Shown here in pieces: positions 29,501 through 42,900 of a stretch of DNA of 64,000 nt. This stretch comes from Argyresthia goedartella. Taxonomy: Eukaryota > Arthropoda > Insecta > Lepidoptera > Argyresthiidae. Numbering within the stretch: the stretch's first letter is position 1; every line of letters starts with the position of its first letter. The notes under the pieces are model-generated. The model saw only the letters and a program-made list of their open reading frames with translations, was not told where the DNA came from and did not search any database. The stretch is from NCBI GenBank assembly GCA_949825045.1, contig OX463829.1:17826715-17890714 (forward strand), read 5' to 3'. The translations under genes were made by a program, and so were the position numbers.

Positions 29501-32500
29501 CCTATCGTATGGGGTATAAAATTAAAGGGCTTCATGAGCCAGTTCTAAAAATATACTACACCATTATCTTTCGGCCGCCTGTTTTCTTAACATTCAAGAA
29601 ATATTTTCAAAACATACCAAGTTTGGACTCCTCGAAGTAGCAGACGGATTAGTAAAAAGTATGTATACAGACCATGAGAGTGAGTGAAATAGACTATTGC
29701 TATTTTCTTGAAAAATCAATAGATTGTATTTTAAATTCCAAAATTTTGTTTACAAAGTTATTGGTGAGGCTACTTTACTACTTGATTTTGATTGAATCTA
29801 TAATACTTACCTATAAATTGCTTCACAGTCCCCCCTGTTAGCGAGGTCTACTGCCCACAGGGCCATTAGTAAATATGGTTACATTCCTAAACACAATTAA
29901 AAGTAATAAGAATAACATTTACAAGGGTAACTAAGGCTATTCGCCGATTCTATGTATTAGAGCGTTGCTCAACAACCCGCGCGCTCACGCACACACATAC
30001 AAGCTGCACAATGGTGCTAAACCCGCGCGATAATTCAGAGCATAACTTTTAATAGTACTAAAGAGATTGAGACTCCGAATGTGATACAATTAAATGATCA
30101 CGTGACTAAAACAGCTACCTCCACTAAAATGAGGTAGTACCGCCGTAAATCCTATATTTGCAAGACACCCAAGACACTGATTTCTGTGGACTGAACATAT
30201 TCCTTTCAAAGATAATATAAGTCTGTTTTGCCATCACCACATGTATAGAGATGGAGACATTATACTGTATGTGAGTAGAAGTAGTACCTAAAAAAGTAGG
30301 TTCATAATTGGTTTGATAGTGACGTACCAAACTTGGGGAAATCACTTAGATTCCCACTCGAGTGTGGGGTCATTATACCATGTTTTTTTCATACGGGATT
30401 AGAATGACTATTTAACCAAATTCAACTTTTCCCCCACAGCAAGCGACCTCGAGTCGATCCGAGCGCTCTTCAATGAGAAAGAAAAGGAGTTATCAGTCTG
30501 CGTGGCCAAGGTGGAGGAGCTGACGAGACAACTGGAGGAACTGCGGCGGGGGAGAGGGGCGCAGCCCCAACCACCGCCGCAGCACGACACGGACAAGCTG
30601 AGAAGGGAGCTCATGGTGAGTGGGGCTCGTGATTTTATAATGCCCAGTGGCATAAGGGCCCAGACCTCCGTAACTTGTAATATGCCATATGTGTTTCAAG
30701 TAATGCTGTTAACACACAAAGTTCACATTACATTTCACTTTACTCATGCACGCACGGCTGGACCTGGCTTAAGGAGGGATATGCACAGGGGGCGCTGATC
30801 TGTCTGAGGCTGATTTTCTAGAAATGCTTACAATTATTTCCGTAATATGCGGTACCAACATGCAACGAAACTAAGTGTGGTCTTAAAAGATAGAGTAGTC
30901 CTTTCAGTACAGTAGTACCCGCCAACGGCTTAGTACAAAATATCATTGGATTTATACCAAATTTTAGACATTGATGTTGAATAATACACTCAGCGGCAGA
31001 AAATGTGGCATCGCAAGTTTATACACAAACTGAGAATTAATTGAGGGATGTTTTGATGAGGAAAGGATGTAAGCATCCCCTTTTATTAATTTAAGAGGAT
31101 ATTTAGAGAAAAACTTATCTCTAACAAAATTACCATAAAGTATTTTCTTAAAAATTGCGTAATTAAAAAAAAACTGAAGAACATGACCGCGGTATACTAA
31201 AAGAACAAAACAAGCAGACAATACTTTACATAATTATTGAGATTCGATAAAATTAATATGGTAAAGTGTTAAAATAAATTGAATTAAAATGCAAGCTAAA
31301 CCCACTGCATTAGATTGAAGTGCATTCAATTTAAATTAAATTTAACACTACCCCGATTTCAGAAAATGCTTGAATGCCATTTATGATCACTCAAGTTACT
31401 CAGACGATCTTGTTTGAATGTGAATTGAATTGAATTGAATTGTTAACCGATCAGGGTCTAACTTAATGTAAGGTGGATACATTTGATAAAGTACCGTGTA
31501 TACCCCAAAGATTTTTACTCAAGAGATATCGAGGGACTGGACCCTTTACGCGGCGACTAGTTAGTGACAGAGGTAGGTACTCCGGTCGTAATGGCAATTT
31601 TGTTTTTTTGGGGTCGCTTATATCATAACCTCATCAAAACATCGCTTAATTGCCGCTTAGTTCGTGTAAAATCTTGCGATGAGCACACCTGGGCCACATT
31701 TTCTGCCACTGAGTGTATAATAGTATCTATTTAAAGTTGCTCCAAGAAATCAACCACAAGTTTTGGAAATCATATTCGGCCTTATTCTTAAATAGTTAAT
31801 ACTAGATGATGCGAGCCCTCGTCAATATGATTCCAGACTTCGAGTGGTCCGCCCCTCGTCAGCGGGTAAGCCGAAACGTCAGAAAGATGAATGTGAATTT
31901 TGATCGCGGTTATTGCGAAATTGTTTTTTGTTGTGTTCCGAGATAACTTTACATGTTATGGATGAAAGAAAGTAAGACTATAAGAAGCCATATAAAAAGC
32001 TGTGATTGTAAGAAAAACTATTGATTTGCTAAGAGGGAGGTTATCTATCTCAAAACTTATACGTCCATTATGTCGACTTCCCATTTTGTCAGCTTTTCAT
32101 TTATGTGCCGAATCTACAAGTTCCCATTATGCCAAGGTTCATACTGATAAGTTCCTATTTTGACCACATTCCATATTGTCTGCTTTTTACCTGTAAGTCG
32201 AGGGCCAACAACTACTTAACCTTTCGAGACTTGGCCGGCCCTGACTCTGCGAATCGAATGAAAAGTCCGTCCGGTGAAAACTATAATGGTGACATTCGAA
32301 TGAATGAATGGTGCTTCTCCAGCCCGGGTTTCAACGGCAACATTTTATTCGCACAGCAAAAATACCGATTTTCACAGAAATCAGCAAAAATACTTTTATG
32401 TTTCAAGTATTTTTGTTGTTCTAACAAGTTCAACCTAATACAAAGGATAAAGGGGGCTTCACTTCACTCATCCCCTTCACCTAATCTACCGCAGTATTTT

Positions 32501-35500
32501 GCCCTGATATTTGCTGTGAAAATCAGTATATTTGCTGTGCAAATCAGTATTATTAATGTGCAGTTTAATATTTCCCGTTTTAAACCTGTTGCGGTATACC
32601 GGAGGACACAAATTTTTATAGGAGGGCGAGTGATCTGCTCGTAATGATGGAGTGGATGGTGATTTCAATCGACCGACTCTTCAGCTTAACCCAATATAGG
32701 ATATATGGAATGGGAATGATGTGGAGATTGGAGAGCAGCTGTGGTTTTCATCAAGTTCTTGCTGTCCTTCTAGTTTCAAATATCATTGTTTTCATTTACT
32801 GACTCATGTTCTGATAGGTTTGAATGAGACATAAAGGCGGAGAGATAAGTTGAAACGAAAGTAACGAGATATACCTACAATAGCAATACGAGTATAAATG
32901 TTAAATATACGATGATTAAAGTTTCGCTATTTCGCAAAAAAATACAAAAGACTTTTGGCCCGCAAAAAGCAATATGGCGGACTTTCTTTAGGCTCAAATA
33001 AGCATAATGTTTCGACTAGCTAACACACTTTATTTACAGATTACATAGCAAATAGGTAGCTTGCCAAGTAGGTTGCGGGCGTTTGGGCGACGTTCGCGAG
33101 CTGCGAGAGCTCGAGTCTGATCTGATAACTGGTGCTGTATTCTAGATATCGGTAGACACTATCTCGTATCCAACATTGGAGACTAATCGTCATCATATCT
33201 TTTTATAGATATTTAGATATAGCATGGTAACTTGCAGTGTTTGATAAACAACAGTAAGTTATTTTTTTTTAAATACGGTCTGCGTTCAAAGATTTCGTTG
33301 GTTTATTAAATTGCATCGTGTTGTACACGATACAGTTCAAAGTCAACAATAGTGGAATCTATGGGCACGTCAGAGCACGGGTTACACGAACACATAAAAC
33401 TAACACACAAATACAATAATAATTGTAAAACAAACAATTAACAGATGAAATTAAATGAAACCTACGAATTAAAAATATGTTATAATACTTATAAACATAA
33501 TAAAAATCAAGATAAGCATTTAATACAATTTCATCCGAGAATAAACCCTTCAGGAAACGAGTACCTATACATCTAATATAAGTCCATCCAAGGATAAGTT
33601 TGAAGATTATGGGTTCGAAATATTCGAGTGACGACTTCGAAAAATTCGGCTTATCAAAGCATTGTGTGCACAAAGGTTTTCCAAGAAAGCGCTGTCCGTC
33701 TCTTAAAAACGTTGCCTAGTTAAAAGTTCCTGTAGACTCCTTTGCCTTCTGCTGCCTTTTATACTGTAACAACAGGAAATATTTGGTGCAACTGTACATT
33801 ATTCTATTAAAAATATATTTTAGAAATTTCAATGGAATATCGCCTCTCTCCATTTTCGCCCTGCCGATGCCGTCTGTCTTTATTTATCTCCACTCAAGAT
33901 TGGATTAGACTCAATGTCGCCTTAGTAATTACAAGCTCCATCATCCCATTCATAAGGCCATGAGCAAATAAAGATATGGCCTACAGATAAATTTATCCGG
34001 AGACGCGTCGTCGAAACGTTTTTCGTATGCGTCTGCCAAAAGTGCGTTTGTTTGATTCAATTCTAGTGCACCGATTAGTTTCATGTACGACTTTCGCACG
34101 GCCTCTTGCTCCATTTGTTTTCGGAGCTCGGTGACCTTATTGTGCGTAAACAATATTCTGTGAACAAAATTACAATAGTTTTCAAGTTCTGTCGGAGTTT
34201 GGTGAAACCTTTAGTGAAATAGTGCCCTTGGCAGTTACGACTTGCAGGCATCTGTGCTTGAAAGCTCCGGGTCGCTGAAAAAGGTGGTTTTGAATCTTCC
34301 AGATGTATCCTTTTTCTCTCAGTGATAAATTATATCTAGGTACTTGATCCTCTTTTTAATAAAATTTAGAGAGAAACATGAAAATCATACCGTGTAACAT
34401 TAGTTAAATATGGTTAAATATTAACACGTTTTCAGGAGTCGATTTGAAATTAAAAGACAGGAGTCAGTGCCCGCTATTTCCATGGTAACCCGAAAAGGCT
34501 ATACATGCCATCATTTTTTCTAATAAATTGTTATTTTTGAAAAGTCGCAATTCCAGTTAAGGTCCTCAATCGTGAGCACGTTACTTATTGTTTAATTTCG
34601 GAGTTCTTCAAAGGAAAAGGCTTTTTGTTATTCCTCAAATCTCACCCTCATACGCCACACATTACGATTTTGATGGATATCAAATCATTCTTAATGGTAA
34701 GCTGAAAACGCGATTGAATGGAAAGAGCATCCACATGGAATTGATTCTGCTCAAGAATGGATCAAGTTTTTTGAGAACAGAGATTTACTGAATGACTATC
34801 GCTTTCATGTCATTGAGACTTATCATCATCACTAGTCTGCTGAGTCTGCTCTGTCAGTTCAGGCCAATTTGACAATTCGTTCTCAAATCCTATACAGTAA
34901 AATATCAGTGTTTGTAAGTATTTGTCAGTATGGTGTAATAAAGCATCACGCTATGTCTATGCCATTACGTGTGGGAAGAGACGCAAAGATATGAATGGTT
35001 TAACAGCAATGCATATGCAAGATGCAAAACCTTCACTACCCATAGAATGCCATAAAGTAGCCTCTCTATATTTACTGCTGAAACCTCAGAAAATTATCGA
35101 TTGATCAAATAATCAGCGACAAAGTATTCTTTTTCGTATGTTACGGAATTTTTCACATTACAGAAGCATGATCAAAGATTTTACTCCCGACTCTACCCTT
35201 TCGACTATTCTTGTAGAGCTTCGTAAATTGGAATTAAATCAGCTGCAATGGCAACTTTGCTTTGATATTTTAAGTATAAGTAGGTAGTTTTTGCTCGTGG
35301 TTACACCACGCATGCATATCCAGACGTAGATCTTGTAAACTGAGACGGTGGCACTTTTATCTAATTAACTAACGAAATAGCTGACATACCGCAGATGTAG
35401 ATTTACAGACTATAATCCTGAGAATAAACTCAGTTAAACAACCTACAATTTATGTAGCATGTTTGTTCATTATTTCCTGTTCATTATCCGTAAAACTTAG

Positions 35501-38500
35501 TCACCGCCTCGTTTCTAAATAGTTTTGTCTGGTCCGTCAAAAGCTTAATATAATATCTTTGGCCACCCAGGTAATAAACCGCTGTTATAACCAAACAAAA
35601 TACAAATCAATCATTTCGGATGTTTTAATTTAACAAACATAATTTTTTACATTATAATTCCGAATCCCCACCGGTTGATTTGATAGTACAGAGTCACTGC
35701 TTGTTTCTACAGTTCATAGTGTAAATCCCGGCTTACTACAGGCGGAGTCAGGGATGCATGCCATATATGCTACATCGCTAGTTAGATACCTAGTGCTTGA
35801 GACCCCTTGTAGCCCTTTACTAAGCAGCTCACATTCAGTACCTGTTCCACTTACTAATTACTGCGCCCTAGTATGGCTTTGAGGAAGTCCCGGCTACCAC
35901 TGCGTCATCTTAGAGCGTTCATCCTTTTTGCTTTTGCGCGCTTATAATTTTCTCTTTTGCTCTATTTTCTCTATCTTGGTGCTGCAAGTTATTGTTTGGC
36001 AGGTTTCAATTAACCCGGGAGTTTTTATAAACTATTCACGCTCTACATTGCACCACTATGGGAGCAGAAAGGGTGAAGAATCTCCCACAGATTGATTTTT
36101 TGAACTCTTTTAAAAATTGGTTCTGTTTGACTAATACAATTATTTTGATACTAATTATTATAGATAATAAGCAGAAATGAATTTAAAAAATATTAAAAAC
36201 GAGTTCTCTGTTGAGTTAGATTACATTCTTTAAGTATGATCTCAGCAGATCCAACGTTTTATTTCTAACTCCGTAATGATAAATTCTTTAGTAGCGTATC
36301 ATGATCAACACGATCAACTGCCTTTGACTGATCGCAAAAAACTGTGCGGCCTCCAACGCAGATAAAATATGAGATAAGGGTCGATTAACCCCTGGTGAAA
36401 CGGTATTGTTTGGCGTGGAGTTGTTTTGTACGGTTGAATTGTGAGAGCACTTGATTGAGTACTTATCATATACTAATCATATCAAATTAATTACTTACTG
36501 CTGGAAGAACAGACATTGTCTCCTTGTCTCCCGACTTGGAACGAAGGTATCAGTTTACTGTGTTTCATGAGGTCTGGGAAAGCTCCGTCGTCAATACATT
36601 TATTGATTATAGAAGCTAAGTGTGGGGGCTGTAATAAGATTTACTGAACCAATGACTTTGACTGATTTATCCCACAGGTGTTCGGTATTTTTTAAGTTAA
36701 GTAATCTAAACTTTTTGACAATGTCATGGGGATATACATGATGAAATTTTAAATATAAATTACTGAAGTGTGACTAGTGTTGTTTGTAATAAAGTCTCTG
36801 CTTCATATATATATATTGAGTAAGGGTACATTGCTGAAGAATGTTTCGAAAGCTCGAGCTACTTCAGCGTTGGATTTAACAACATCATTAACCAGAAATC
36901 ATTGTCCCTTGGTATAACTTACCAGTTACACGGTTTAAAATTTGCCAAACGGTTTTCATTCTACTATTTGAATTTTGTATTTTTTTATTAATCTGTATTT
37001 TTTTTTTCAGTTCAACAAACCAACTTGAAAGTTTTGAAATATTTTCATGGCATGAAATTTTCTAACAAAGTTATAGGTTTGGTCCATAAAGGCCATAAAA
37101 GATAACTCTACTTTTACCAATGCCAAAAGCTGCGTTGCAGGCTCGCATTACAGTGCTGACTACTACTTACCATGTAGCAATGAGATAAATAATTGCACTT
37201 GAGTTCATTAAACGGACGTTCTAACGGGATGAAAAACATCGTGAGGAAACTTTCATTACTCCATAGGTGCGGCGATTAGCTAGCCCTCTGTCACGCAAAA
37301 TGGAGTATTGAATAACTGGCTAAAAGTGGGCACAATTGTGCCACAGCCACCCCGTATGGGAAAATCCGTGATGCTGTATATTTTTCTGCCTTTTTCTGCT
37401 GTTTATAACAATGCCTTTTGTTTTCTAGTCATTAGAATCTAGTGGAATCTGCAGTCCCTCCGCAATGTTCGCTGAAATAAAATAACGTAAAAGTCTCTCA
37501 GATTTTTGAGATAAATATGTTTAATTAAATCTAAGATATTAACTATAAACTTGCCCCAGGTGTAATAAACACATTTGAATCTCGAGCCCTGCAATACAAG
37601 GTAGGATAGAAAGTTACAAACCCTTAAAATGAACCTAATCCAGGTTTACTGTTTTAATTTAATTAAGTAGACTCGTATGAAATAATATTAGGGTTATAAA
37701 ATATACCTTATTTCTTGGAAACAGTGCTCCGGCTATAAGGGTATAGTGGTTAATCAGGATGTGAACGTATATTAGAAACGAAACTTTAAGCAGATTTTTG
37801 TGATAATAATTAGCTTAAATTTGGACTATATTTTATCGGATGTCCGGCCAATGTTATTACGAATTACGTAATTTATAGTATCGGATGTCCAGCTAGTGTA
37901 ATTACTAATTACGTAATTGCTAGTATTGCATGTCCAGCCAGTGTAATCACTAATTAGGTGATTCCTAGTATAGGATAACTTTTCCCATACGGGGTGGCAG
38001 AGGCACAATTGTGCCGACTTTGAGTCAGTTATTAAATACTCCATTTTGCGTGACAGACAGCCCATCGCCGCAGCTATGGAGTAATGAAGGATTCCTCACG
38101 ATGTTTTCCATCACCATTAGAACGTCAGTATAATGTACTTAAGATAAACTAATTATATCTCATTGGTACACGGTCAGGAATCGAACCTGCATCTCCTGTG
38201 TGAGAAGCAAGCGTGAAACCCATTAGACCACGGAGCTCAATAGTATAGGATTTCCAGTGTAATTACAAATTGAGTAATTCCTACGATCTGATGTCTAGTG
38301 GAATTACTAATTATATATTACTAGTATCGGATGTCCAGTGTTATTACTAATTACGCAATTCCTAGTATCGAATGTGCTTCCGCCACCCCTTAAGGGAAAA
38401 AGTGTGACGCCGTTTGTGATTGTTTGTGTTTGTTTCCTTGAAAATTTAAATAGTTAATAAATAAAAAACGAATTATAGTAGGAACAATATTTATAATTTA

Positions 38501-39959
38501 TAATTATTTATATCTATAAAAGGGTAGTAATAAAAGCTACGACAAAAAATATGAGTTGTCCGTACTCAAAATATTAAATCTACTGACTAAAATACTATCT
38601 TCCCGACTATTTTTTCCGAATAAAAATGATGAAACGACCGGATAAGATACTGAAATCTTCGAAAAATAAACATGACTGTTTATTGCTTTAATACTTTTCT
38701 ACCAGATTAAATAACATTCTACTGAAAACTATGCTTTGTAATTTTTATCTTATTTGCTTACTATTAATTCATAAATTACCTTTGATATTTCATAGACTGT
38801 GGTGCTATTTTAACTATAATGTTACAGAAACATATAAAAAATATAAAAATTAACTTGTAATAATATATTTTTACTAGCATTCCCCCATGATCTTTTACTT
38901 GCAACCCTATATCATGAATTTTTCTAACCGCGGGTATGCTTAGGTATCAGTACTTATTTCATGCGTTAAAAAGTAACTTCGGTCCCATGTTAACGAGAAC
39001 TAAGAGTAAATAAAAAAAAACTCAGTTTATTATGAAAATATATGTTAATAGGTAATAGAAAATGTTATACCTATACATCATTTTGTACTTATGAACTAAA
39101 TAGGTAGGTAGGTAGTTTTTAGTATCTAAATTATATATAACCCAATTGAAATTTAGCTAAAATAACCTACTCTGGCCAAATTTGGCTTTTCTTTGCATAC
39201 GCTCCGATCCGCTACGCTCCGGGGTTGCTTCTTCTAAGTTCCAACCTAACCTATAATTAAATTGAAATTTAGCCACAATAATCTACTCTAGCCACAATAA
39301 CGTTCCGTTACTAAAACCTGAATCTCAGTAAATCTAAAAGTACACATTGAAATAAGCACAAGTCCAAAAACGCAAAGAAACAAGCTTGTGATGCAAAAAT
39401 ATATGTTCATATTTTCATTACTACTGACGGACGGTTAAAAATATATTCGTAAACCAATAATAGAAATTAAAATTGTTCTTGCAAGTCGTAAAAATATGAT
39501 TATTTTGACAAAACCACTGTTGTCGGTAACTTAGTAATGTTATAGTTTTGTTATTCGAAAATCCATTTTTTTTTTGTAGAATTGTAATTTGAAGAAGCTC
39601 CTATTTGTTTGTTTGTCATTATTTTTTCAGTATGTTTTGAGTTATTTGTCGGTTATTAATTATAATGCAGCTTAATTAGTATAATAGTCGGACGCAGACC
39701 GCTGGACATTAATTTGTTTTTCGGAACCGTTATTATTATTCTCTGTTATTTGTTAACAATTAAATGTAACCCGCTACGATCACGGCACTCTTGTAAGCGA
39801 TGTCTGAAACTTTCGATGACTGCGCGGCAAGTCAATTCTGTGATGTCTCAATGTCCATTTAACTTCGAAAATTGTGGGGCCTAAAAGGGGAACATCAATT
39901 AGCCGCGGGTTCGTCTGGTACGTGTTACTTTAGACTACTTCGGGCATAGTACGATGTAG

Positions 39960-39993
<34 letters not shown>

Positions 39994-42900
39994 CTTGGAC
40001 ACTATTTTACACACATTGATCTAGCCCCAAACCAAGGAATAATCCTTTCCTTTCGTATTTTCTCGGAAATGTTCGTTTTTGTCTTACTACTTCACCGCAC
40101 TCAGTACCCATCGAGACAACGTAGGGAACGGTCGCATTGCAAGAGGAAGTATCTATATAGAGTAGTTAATACCACAGAAATATTTTGTTGATATTTATGT
40201 TAGATTTTGTGATAAACTTCATGGACTCGTGTATTAATGCAGGCCACCTATTTTTTTTTTTTTTTACTTTACATTTCACTCTTGTCTGTCATTTTTGTAA
40301 ATAATAAACATTGATTTTATTCGATCCACATTAACAATTTATAACAGACATGCCGAAAGCACTAAGAAAAGGGAATCAGAAGGAAATTAGATCGGCAAGC
40401 CTGCGAAGTTATTTTCAATATTTATTTATATTTCTTAACTGAAAATGATAAATTCAAACATACCAACTATACTGCTTACTTTTGTAAAGTCCAAAAACGA
40501 GTTTCGGAGGCCAGTGGAATTCCTCAACGAACAGTAAATAAAATATTGCAAAAATAATACATAAATCAATCCACCTCCAATAGTCCGAAGTCGGCAAAGT
40601 TGGGTAGACCAAATAAATTATTTTGTCTAGGTCTTGACGATCTTGACTACAACGTTATACGCTGATTAGTGTATAATTTCCATTTAATATACAAACAAGT
40701 ACCTACAATTAAAGCCCTGAAGTCCAAGTTATCCGAAGCCATACATTTTAAGGGATGTGACTGTACGCTAAGAAAAATTCTTAGAAAAATGGGATTTCGG
40801 TATAAAAAAGTTGAAAACAACAGAAAATTACTTATCGAGAAAGATGATGTTCGTTTAAAAAGAGTAAAGTTTTTAGCCGCGATAAAAAAGTACAGATTGC
40901 AAGGGAGAGAGATTGTTTATATGGATGAAACATACATCCATACCTCACATTTGGCAGGTAAAAGCTGGGCTGACTCGTCAGAAAACGGAGTGAAACAGTT
41001 AATTTCTAAAGGACAACGTCTTATAATAGTGCACGCTGGTAGTAGAAAGGGGTTACCTGGCATTGTTAATGTATCAGTCTACTGATAAAACAGGTGACTA
41101 TCACAACGCGATGAACAATGAAAACTATGAAAAAGGGCTTCGTAATCAACTCATTCCAAACTTAGCTCCACATTCGGTACTAGTATTAGATAATGCTGCA
41201 TATCATAATAAGTACGTAGAAAAACCTCCTAATTCAAATACCAGGAAGCAAGACATGATTGATTGGCTATCCAAACATAACGTTCCGATTGATCCGTCAT
41301 TAACAAAACTTGAAATTTATGAAATTATTTGCAAGTACAAACAAGACTTTGTAGAATACTCTATAGATAAACTTATGAACGAATATGGACACAGCGTACT
41401 AAGATTGCCACCATATCATCCTGATTTCAATCCGATTGAAAACATATGGTCTCAAATAAAGGGATACGTATCCAAAAGAAACATCAGTATGAATATGACT
41501 GCTGTGAAACAATTGGTACAGGAAAAGGTTAATATGATTGGTTCCGATGTTTGGGCCAAAGTATGTGACCACGCCATCAAATGCGAAAACGAGTACCGAA
41601 AACACGAACCTGAGTTGGAAAATTATATGGCTAGTTTTGTAATCACCGTTCATGAAAACTCTGACAATGATACACCAGAAAATAGTTCTGATTCTGACTG
41701 TGTTAGGGAAGTTGGAAGTATTGTTTCGCATCACACTGTCCACCCCGCTCCTCCTCCTCTTATCCCGCTGTCATAATCGAAGTCGTTCATCCAATCAGAA
41801 AATAATATTTATTTATATTCATTTCTCTGCTGGTTTGTTTTGTTTTATGTTGAGGTGTCTTTTTTGTTATGTCATAGTATTTTTAATTAATTACAAAAAT
41901 TTATTGTTATAAAAAAGATCTGCAAAATCCTACTGTAGTTTTGACTTATAGTTAGACTTTTGGGGTTCCAATCCTTATAGAATCATTAGATCATCCCAAC
42001 CGGAATTTGGTTTTTATCAGTACGTTTTATTGAAATAAAACGTCCTCAGTAACTAGTTATATTTTTGTTTACCTAACGAATTCTTTATATGATAGAATCG
42101 TGGTGGTTTTAACATCTCAGTGTAATATACGTCAAACGGGCAATTTGACATTTGACATTGATAAATAAAGTATGCGATTTATTTGATACCTACACGTAAT
42201 TTAATAATACAGTAATTCATAGACACATCGGCACCATTCGGGTGTTATCGTTGTTCCGAGTTTTGCCGATAGGAAAGGATTATTCACTACATCGTACTCT
42301 ACTGACTACGTCGTGGCGCAATGGTTTCCGAAATATTGTTATAATAAATAATAGATAAAACTTGCGCACGGTCCTCCCGCTGAAACGCTCCATGGTGACT
42401 AAAGTCTGAATTTCCAGAAACCGAACGTACTGTTTTTCCCTCGCCCGCAACCTTTCAGCGCGTCGTATGCATTTCATTTGAAATTTGCATTTCCAAAAGA
42501 CCCTTCATTTTATGTTACTCGATTTAAGGGTTTCAAGTTGCTGATTTTCAGATTTCTAGTCGCTCAATTCAGTAATTTTGTGAGACAAAACCAGTGTTTC
42601 TATTAGTTAGCGTTTAGTTTTTTGCTCAATGCAGTAATATTATCAGGCAAAATCAGTAAAATGTTTGCCAATCGTTTAAAAACTACCCTTTTCAAAATAA
42701 ATCAACACGCAATAATTCTTTAACGTTTCTAAATTTAGGCAAAATTTCGTGTTGGCAAAATTTTGCGAACTAGTGCTTATTGAACTTCAATATTTTCAGC
42801 TCAAGCTCAGGTTACGTATTTTCATCCCACGAACACGATCAATGTCACTCGACCGCGCAGATGTAATCTAATCAAAAGTTTCCCACTCATTCATGGACAG

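Larger units (their letters stand above)
2592..30439 (+). other. ASPP intron 1 (27.8 kb), transposon-rich
   Basis: Bounded by donor gtgagt and acceptor 'tttcccccacag'; phase 1 is preserved across it. It contains the repeats and mobile elements listed separately. Between them, the longer stretches 7000-7750, 11000-12400, 13670-16050, 22650-23450 and 26480-27780 show nothing I can classify beyond AT-rich sequence. No host exon on either strand was recognised. Confidence 0.85.
39952..42294 (+). mobile_element. 2,343-bp IS630/Tc1/mariner-superfamily transposon, complete ends, DD82E spacing
   Basis: The terminal inverted repeats start cgatgtagtgaataat… and end …attattcactacatcg, with TA outside both ends (39950-39951, 42295-42296). 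After removing a small insertion in the left end (39968-40036), the repeat continues inward as 'cctttcct(t/a)tcg'. The interior carries one DDE transposase pseudogene in the + direction. The borders are well supported; the element is full length but coding-dead. Confidence 0.9.

Noticed and set aside
32105..32644. 179-codon open frame
   Set aside because: It runs through unrelated intronic DNA and the core of variable-arm element copy 3; the translation has no recognisable motif.
38170..38240. Apparent tRNA gene on the minus strand
   Set aside because: The A and B boxes are present, but the ends do not form an acceptor stem and the unit continues into a SINE body flanked by a target duplication. 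It is a SINE head.
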